From: an uncultured Clostridia bacterium
Lineage (GTDB): Bacteria; Bacillota; Clostridia; TANB77; CAG-508
Direction of reading: 5' to 3'
NCBI GenBank assembly: GCA_944386675.1
Contig: CALXBY010000001.1
Span: forward strand, 136,486 to 200,485
Length of the DNA: 64,000 bases
The notes under the pieces are model-generated. The model made no database searches, was not told the origin of the DNA, and saw only the letters and a list, made by a program, of their open reading frames with translations. Position 1 is the first letter of the stretch, and each line of letters opens with the position of its first letter. The position numbers and the translations under genes were made by a program. Below, in pieces: positions 59,299 through 64,000 of the stretch.

Positions 59299-59375
59299 TT
59301 TATTTTTAATTCTATTTTTTTATTTGCTAAACATATTGTGTGTACAGTCTCAAGGCTTACAGCTACTTTTTTCAT
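59274..59375 (-). CDS. Leader peptide (33 aa) overlapping the attenuator hairpin
   Basis: ATG 59375 seven bases after AGAGGAG. The peptide starts MKKVAVSLETVHT and is Lys-rich later. It is related to the leader at 42711 but has only CACACA where that one has (CA)16. The stop lies in the loop of the hairpin at 59250-59298, an arrangement expected for translation-coupled attenuation of the downstream prepilin-like and glycan genes. Confidence 0.65.
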   Translation of the reverse strand: MKKVAVSLETVHTICLANKKIELKIKKDSNKSL

Positions 59376-59491
59376 AGTTACGCTCCTCTTTTGTTTTTTG
59401 CTTTGTATTGTATGTTTCGGCTATATTTTATATATCACTATTTGTTAGAGTTTGTCAATCATTTTTTACAATTTTATTCCAAGTATGTCCA

Positions 59492-59511
59492 TTTTGGCAC
59501 GTCCCTATTGG
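59492..59511. repeat. Short interspersed repeat, copy C
   Basis: TTTTGGCACGTCCCTATTGG. It shares its core with copies at 30204 and 52180. On the minus strand it supplies the TAG stop of the dehydrogenase gene, as copy A does for the response regulator. Confidence 0.55.
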
Positions 59512-60659
59512 GCTGCTTTTCTATATAGTTCTACAAATGTTTCTTTATCAACGTCTCTTGGGTTTCCTGGTTTACATGGGTCATTCATTGCTTTTTGGGC
59601 AAGCATTTCAAAATCTTCTTCTTTTGCTCCATAGTCTGTTATTTTTGTTGTAATTCCAACTTCTTCTGATAAATCTTTGATTCTATTTACAAATGTTTTT
59701 ATAACTTCTTCTTTTGTATATTTATCAGCTGGGTATCCTAATTCTTTTAATATATCTCTAAATCTTTCATAGCAAACTTCACCATTAAATTCCATAACTG
59801 TTGGAAGTAACATAGCATTTGCAATTCCGTGTGGTGTGTCATATACAGCTCCTAATTGGTGTGCCATAGAGTGTACAATTCCAAGTCCTACATTTGAGAA
59901 TCCCATTCCAGCAATATATTGTGCCATTCCCATCATTTCAATTGCTTCTTCGTCTTTTTCATTAACTGCTGCTGCTAAATATTTGAATATCATTTTAATA
60001 GCCTTCATATGAAACATATCTGACATTTCATTATGTGCTAATGTGATATATCCTTCTACAGCGTGTGTTAATGCATCCATACCTGTTGCAGCTGCTAAAC
60101 TTTTTGGCATTGATGCCATTAATTCTGAATCAACAATTGCTAAAACTGGAATATCATTTGGGTCTACACATACCATTTTAACTTGTGCTTCTTCATCTGT
60201 TATAACATAGTTTATTGTAACTTCTGCTGCTGTTCCTGCTGTTGTTGGAAGTGCGATGATTGGCATTCCTTTATTAACTGTATTTGAAGCTCCATTTAAT
60301 GATTTTATATCACTTCTATCTGGGTTTGTCATAACGATTGATATCCCTTTTGATGTATCAATACTTGAACCTCCACCTACAGCAACAATTACATCTGCTC
60401 CTGAATTCTTGCAAGCTTCAACACCATCTGTTACATTTTTAATTGTTGGGTTTGGTTTAATTTCATCATATAAATCATATGGTATATTTGCTTTATTTAA
60501 TACTTCTTCTACTTTAGCAGTTACGCCTGCTTCTACTAATGATTTATCACTTACTAAAAATACTTTTTTGAATCCTCTTTTTTGAATTTCTCCTGCAAGT
60601 TCTTCTCTTGCACCTTTTCCAAAATATGATGTTTCATTTAAAACAAATTTCATTGACAT
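59505..60659 (-). CDS. Iron-containing alcohol dehydrogenase (lactaldehyde reductase-like)
   Basis: 384 residues. NAD-binding GGGSSIDTSKG, the substrate/iron signature ALTHAVEGYIT, and metal His residues in GIVHSMAHQLGAVYDTPHG. Close in length and sequence style to FucO, which reduces lactaldehyde to 1,2-propanediol. Other aldehydes are possible. AGGAGG nine bases before the ATG. Downstream end of a run with an aldehyde dehydrogenase. Confidence 0.9.
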   Translation of the reverse strand: MSMKFVLNETSYFGKGAREELAGEIQKRGFKKVFLVSDKSLVEAGVTAKVEEVLNKANIPYDLYDEIKPNPTIKNVTDGVEACKNSGADVIVAVGGGSSIDTSKGISIVMTNPDRSDIKSLNGASNTVNKGMPIIALPTTAGTAAEVTINYVITDEEAQVKMVCVDPNDIPVLAIVDSELMASMPKSLAAATGMDALTHAVEGYITLAHNEMSDMFHMKAIKMIFKYLAAAVNEKDEEAIEMMGMAQYIAGMGFSNVGLGIVHSMAHQLGAVYDTPHGIANAMLLPTVMEFNGEVCYERFRDILKELGYPADKYTKEEVIKTFVNRIKDLSEEVGITTKITDYGAKEEDFEMLAQKAMNDPCKPGNPRDVDKETFVELYRKAAQ

Positions 60660-60708
60660 TTTTAAATTCCTCCTAAAATTTTTAATTATAAAATCTTTAA
60701 TTACAAGG

Positions 60709-60743
60709 AAAATACGGACCTAAATTTTTTAGTCCGTTATTTT
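60709..60743. terminator. Hairpin upstream of the alcohol dehydrogenase gene
   Basis: Stem AAAATACGGAC / GTCCGTTATTTT with one bulge. The T-run is better on the plus strand, so its role (terminator for the upstream minus-strand genes or regulatory hairpin) is uncertain. Confidence 0.45.
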
Positions 60744-60786
60744 CTTTTTTCATTGTATAAAAACATCGCCCTTAATTATTCTTTTA

Positions 60787-61431
60787 TTAACCTTCTTGGA
60801 AATTTTCTGGTATTTCAAATATATCATCTTTTACATTATAAGATACATCTACTTTAACAAGTTCAGATTCTTCTCCCATAATTGTTTTTATATATTTTAA
60901 ATCATTACCTTTAAAATAAAATCTTGTTGTCGTACTTTCTCTTGATACAGTCGTGTCTGAATTTAATAAGAAATATGATACGCCTTGATATTCTTCATAT
61001 TTGTAATTTCTTCCGTCAATTTCTTCTTCACCTTTTTGTGGCTCCCCGCTTTGAATAATTCTATCTAATTCATTTGATAATTCTGTAAGTTGTATCTCAT
61101 TATTTTGATAAGTATAATATTTTTGTGTATTATACATTAATAAAATTGTATTTCCATCTTTTATAAGGTTTGTTGTATGATTTCCATCACTATATATATC
61201 AATATTTGCCATATTTCCTTTTCTAGATATAACTGTTTTATTATTATCGTCTAGGGTTAAAGAAAAACTATATGTTTCATTTTCCATCATTTTTTCATAT
61301 ACTTTCGCTAATTTTTTTTCATCTGAACTTGTAGATACATTCTTCACAGTAAAATATATTGCTACACCAATAATGATTAAAGCGATTACTACACATATTG
61401 AAATTATGATTATTTTCTTCTTATTATCCAT
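60787..61431 (-). CDS. Membrane-anchored protein of unknown function (214 aa)
   Basis: N-terminal membrane helix KIIIISICVVIALIIIGVAIYF, then an extracellular beta-rich domain with repeated short strands (YSFSLTLDDNNKTVISRKGN; TTNLIKDGNTILLMYNTQKYY). It resembles LolA-like or DUF4412 lipoprotein folds in pattern only. Lies between the aldehyde and alcohol dehydrogenases. Confidence 0.65.
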   Translation of the reverse strand: MDNKKKIIIISICVVIALIIIGVAIYFTVKNVSTSSDEKKLAKVYEKMMENETYSFSLTLDDNNKTVISRKGNMANIDIYSDGNHTTNLIKDGNTILLMYNTQKYYTYQNNEIQLTELSNELDRIIQSGEPQKGEEEIDGRNYKYEEYQGVSYFLLNSDTTVSRESTTTRFYFKGNDLKYIKTIMGEESELVKVDVSYNVKDDIFEIPENFQEG

Positions 61432-61455
61432 CTTATCTCACCTTTTCTTAGTTAA

Positions 61456-61486
61456 GTTGCCAAAATACCCCGTCCCTCTTGGCAAC
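61456..61486 (-). terminator. Palindromic repeat after the aldehyde dehydrogenase gene
   Basis: Stem GTTGCCAA/TTGGCAAC around AGAGGGACGGGGTATT, starting directly at the stop codon. Its AGGGACG core is shared with the short repeats at 30204, 52180 and 59492, so it may be a longer member of the same palindromic family and act as a 3'-end hairpin. Confidence 0.6.
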
Positions 61487-62920
61487 CTATAATATATTCT
61501 TTAATACAATTGTTTTTACTCTTGACATTTCTTGCAAAGTTGTTAAAACACCTTCATTTCCAATTCCAGAATGTTTCCATCCTCCAAATGGCATTTCGAA
61601 TGAACGATAGAAGCTTGCACCATTTACTACTGCGCCTCCACATTCTAATCTATCTGCTATTTTCATTGCTCTTGAATAATCTTTTGAAATAACACATCCA
61701 CATAATCCATATGAAGATTGGTTAGCAATTTCAATTGCTTCTTCTACATCATCAAATCCAATAACAGAAATAACTGGTCCAAAAATTTCCATATCTTTTG
61801 CAACTTCCATGTCTTTTGTTACATTGTCTAAAATTGTTGGATAGTAATAAGCATCTTCTCTTTTTCCACCACATACGATAGTTGCTCCTTTTGCTACCAT
61901 TTGATTTACTTGGTCTTCAATTCTTTTTGCTGCATTAATATTAATCATTGGTCCCATATCTGTATCTTCTTGCATTGGGTCTCCTACTTTTAGATTACTA
62001 ATTACTTCTTTCATTCTATTTATAAATTCTTGTTTTCTAGAATTATGGATTAAAAATCTTTTACTTGCACAGCAAACTTGTCCACCATTATATAATCTTC
62101 CCCAAATCGTTTCTTTTACTGCTAAATCCATATCTCCATCTTCTAAAAAGATAAATGCATCATTTCCACCTAATTCTAGCATAACATGTGTTAAATTTTT
62201 TGATGCTGTTCCCATTGTTTGGATACCTGCTGCAGTTCCTCCTGTTAATGATACTAGATGAACACCTGGATGTCTTGCTAGTGCTTGACCTGCTGTTGGT
62301 CCATCACCTGTTAGTATTTGAATACATCCTGCTGGTACACCTGCTTCAATCATTAATTTTACATATTCAATTAATGTTAATGGGTTATAGTTTGATGGTT
62401 TTACAATAATACTATTTCCCATCATTAATGCTGGTGGTACTTTTTGGCAAAATAAGTCACTAGGGAAATTGAAAGGTATAATTGCTGCAATAACACCAAT
62501 TGGGTATCTTTTTGTGATTTGCATTGTTGTTTCTTGTCCAGCTTCTGTTCCTGCTGGAATGCTTTCACCATATAAGTGTTTTGCTCTTTCAATAAATCCT
62601 CTTGTACCAATTCTAACATTTGCAATTTCTCCTCTTGCTTCTTTGATTGGTTTTCCTGTCTCATTAGATAAAAGAACGGCTAATCTTTCTTTATTTTCTT
62701 CTACTAAGTCAACAAATTTATATAAAATATCTGCTCTTTCATAAATAGATACTTTTTCCCATTTTTTCTGTTCTATTACAGCTACTTTTACAGCTTCATC
62801 TACGTCTTCTTCTGTTACATTTGGCACTGTATCAATTAATTCTTGAGTGGCTGGATTCACAACCTCTATTTTAGCTCCATTTGAAGCTTCTTTCCATTCA
62901 TATCCTATTAAATTTTTCAC
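61487..62920 (-). CDS. NAD(P)-dependent aldehyde dehydrogenase
   Basis: 477 residues from GTG 62920, placed after GAAGGAGGGA. The frame continues 25 codons upstream but without an SD or family similarity. IPFNFPSDLFCQK (cofactor loop), LELGGNDAFIF (catalytic Glu) and GGQVCCASKRFL (catalytic Cys) are intact. Aldehyde to acid; substrate uncertain (lactaldehyde, succinate semialdehyde or glyceraldehyde phosphate types). In one run with the lactaldehyde-reductase-like enzyme. Confidence 0.9.
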   Translation of the reverse strand: MKNLIGYEWKEASNGAKIEVVNPATQELIDTVPNVTEEDVDEAVKVAVIEQKKWEKVSIYERADILYKFVDLVEENKERLAVLLSNETGKPIKEARGEIANVRIGTRGFIERAKHLYGESIPAGTEAGQETTMQITKRYPIGVIAAIIPFNFPSDLFCQKVPPALMMGNSIIVKPSNYNPLTLIEYVKLMIEAGVPAGCIQILTGDGPTAGQALARHPGVHLVSLTGGTAAGIQTMGTASKNLTHVMLELGGNDAFIFLEDGDMDLAVKETIWGRLYNGGQVCCASKRFLIHNSRKQEFINRMKEVISNLKVGDPMQEDTDMGPMININAAKRIEDQVNQMVAKGATIVCGGKREDAYYYPTILDNVTKDMEVAKDMEIFGPVISVIGFDDVEEAIEIANQSSYGLCGCVISKDYSRAMKIADRLECGGAVVNGASFYRSFEMPFGGWKHSGIGNEGVLTTLQEMSRVKTIVLKNIL

Positions 62921-63052
62921 TGTTGTTCCCTCCTTCTTTTCAAGATTTCTATTTTTACAAACAGTCACTTCAATATTTTGACCATCTTTTGTCATATAAT
63001 TCTCAGTTGTACATTCATAATTTTCATTGGCTTGTGGTTTTTCCCCTGCTCT

Positions 63053-64000
63053 TCATTTACCAAATGCTGTAAATGATAGCATTAAACCTCCTGTTGTATT
63101 TGCTCCATGATCTTTTACACCATATTCGCCAAATGTAAATATTGTGATAAATGGTACGCCTTTTGCTTGTTTCTTTAATTGTTTTGCAACTTCATCAATT
63201 CTATCACCAATACCTAATCTTCTTCCACCACAATGAACTAATAAATAAGCACCTATATCTCCATTCATTTCTTTATTTAATTCTTTCATTGTTTTTCCTG
63301 TAGAATCAATTAATTCATCAACTGATGCTTCCATTTGTATAACAGCTGTATTTACTGCTAAATTTGCTCCTATATTCATTGAACCATCTTTGTTTCCATA
63401 CATTGGATGACGAATAGCTATTAAATCTCCTAATCTATCTTTTACACCTAAAGGTGCTGTTATTGTTGAAACCAATAAATTATTCTCTTCTAAGTCTTTC
63501 ATCTTTTTCCCTGTCCAAGAAGCATATTTTTTTATTGCTGGTGTTCCGTCTATTTCAACTAAAGTTCTATTTCCTTTTATTTTTGTAATAACACCTGAAT
63601 TTGTTGTTTCGTGATATTCACCTGTATATACATTTTTCATTTCTTTGTCTGTATAGAAAAATGCAACTGCAACACCATCTGCAAATACTTTGTCATTTGT
63701 ATAAATACTCCATTTTCCTTCAACAGTGTTATCTGCTGCACTTCCACCAAATATAGGTACTCTTCCAATAACATCCTCAATTCCTTTTATATAAAATTCT
63801 TCTTCAGCTGGTGAAGCTACCATATAGAAATATGCTGGTGCGTCTGTTCTTCCCACCATTTTCATAGCTTCCATTGCAACTTTTCTACCAGTTTCTCTTG
63901 GGTCTCTTCCTCTTTCAGAACTTGCAACTCCTACTTCTGTATCTGGGTCTCCTAATGCTAATATTCCTGTAAAGCCATTATCTGATGAAATAAATCCATC
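63053..64000 (-). CDS. FIST-domain protein (N-terminus outside window)
   Basis: 315 residues seen, open to the right edge. FIST_N features (GFTGILALGDPDTEVGVASS, FGGSAADN) and FIST_C features (RHPMYGNKDGSM, LLVHCGGRRLGIGDRIDEV, TFGEYG) are in order. FIST domains bind small ligands, probably amino acids, and often feed signalling. No partner kinase or cyclase is visible here. Next downstream is the aldehyde dehydrogenase after about 130 bases with no clear feature. Confidence 0.88.
   Translation of the reverse strand, partial: DGFISSDNGFTGILALGDPDTEVGVASSERGRDPRETGRKVAMEAMKMVGRTDAPAYFYMVASPAEEEFYIKGIEDVIGRVPIFGGSAADNTVEGKWSIYTNDKVFADGVAVAFFYTDKEMKNVYTGEYHETTNSGVITKIKGNRTLVEIDGTPAIKKYASWTGKKMKDLEENNLLVSTITAPLGVKDRLGDLIAIRHPMYGNKDGSMNIGANLAVNTAVIQMEASVDELIDSTGKTMKELNKEMNGDIGAYLLVHCGGRRLGIGDRIDEVAKQLKKQAKGVPFITIFTFGEYGVKDHGANTTGGLMLSFTAFGK

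Noticed and set aside
62921..62995. 25-residue extension of the aldehyde dehydrogenase
   Set aside because: No SD and no family similarity; GTG 62920 follows a strong SD.

Overview
The window is AT-rich DNA from a low-GC Firmicute, most likely an uncultured gut-type member of the Clostridia. This rests on the T-box valS leader, SpoVB-like flippase, sporulation-type D,D-carboxypeptidase, VanW protein, FstX-type ABC pair with its two-component system, CsoR/CopZ/CopA copper genes and zinc-binding ribosomal proteins L31 and L32. No tRNA, rRNA, CRISPR array or insertion sequence was recognised.

Layout. 1-4.4 kb: copper efflux (copA, copZ, csoR), a HdeD-like membrane protein, a TetR regulator, rpmF and a DUF5662 protein. 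4.5-9.7 kb: asnB, then a scarred accessory patch with a small membrane protein, a candidate structured small RNA, a 5'-truncated Abi/HEPN gene and a second asnB tail. 9.8-14.9 kb: miaB, an HTH protein and mutS. 15.7-18.3 kb: a GC-richer two-gene cassette (NMN adenylyltransferase/Nudix/P-loop fusion plus DHH phosphoesterase). 18.5-25.2 kb: rpmE, VanW, flippase, a tail-less FtsZ and the radical-SAM/DUF4130 DNA-repair pair. 25.3-31 kb: ABC transporter with its two-component system. 33-34.3 kb: D,D-carboxypeptidase. 34.4-42.7 kb and 54.2-59.4 kb: two surface-glycan cassettes, each with a prepilin-like leucine-rich-repeat protein beside a Wzy/O-oligosaccharyltransferase-like protein, and each headed by a related short leader ORF and a terminator hairpin. 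42.8-54.2 kb: two DUF4143 ATPases, a decayed glycosyltransferase, foreign-looking GreA-like and Nudix-methyltransferase genes, cmk, and valS behind its T-box. 59.5-64 kb: lactaldehyde-reductase-like and aldehyde dehydrogenases with a FIST protein.

The main discovery candidate is a recoding phenomenon. Nine otherwise well-conserved genes (mutS, flippase, radical SAM, response regulator, D,D-carboxypeptidase, two glycosyltransferases, two Wzy-like proteins) are each broken by exactly one frame break. In all nine the break is +1 and lies at an in-frame CGG codon, so that skipping the C and reading GGN (Gly) restores the protein. By eye I found no other in-frame CGG in roughly 17,000 codons of native-looking genes, although out-of-frame CGG is common there. 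In-frame CGG read as ordinary Arg occurs only in seven genes, several of which look foreign. This fits CGG being unassigned or starved in this lineage and acting as a genome-wide +1 frameshift signal, formally like the Ty1 AGG-C shift. A second candidate is a phase-variable attenuator: the leader ORF of the 34-42 kb glycan operon contains a (CA)16 tract whose length decides whether translation reaches the terminator hairpin.
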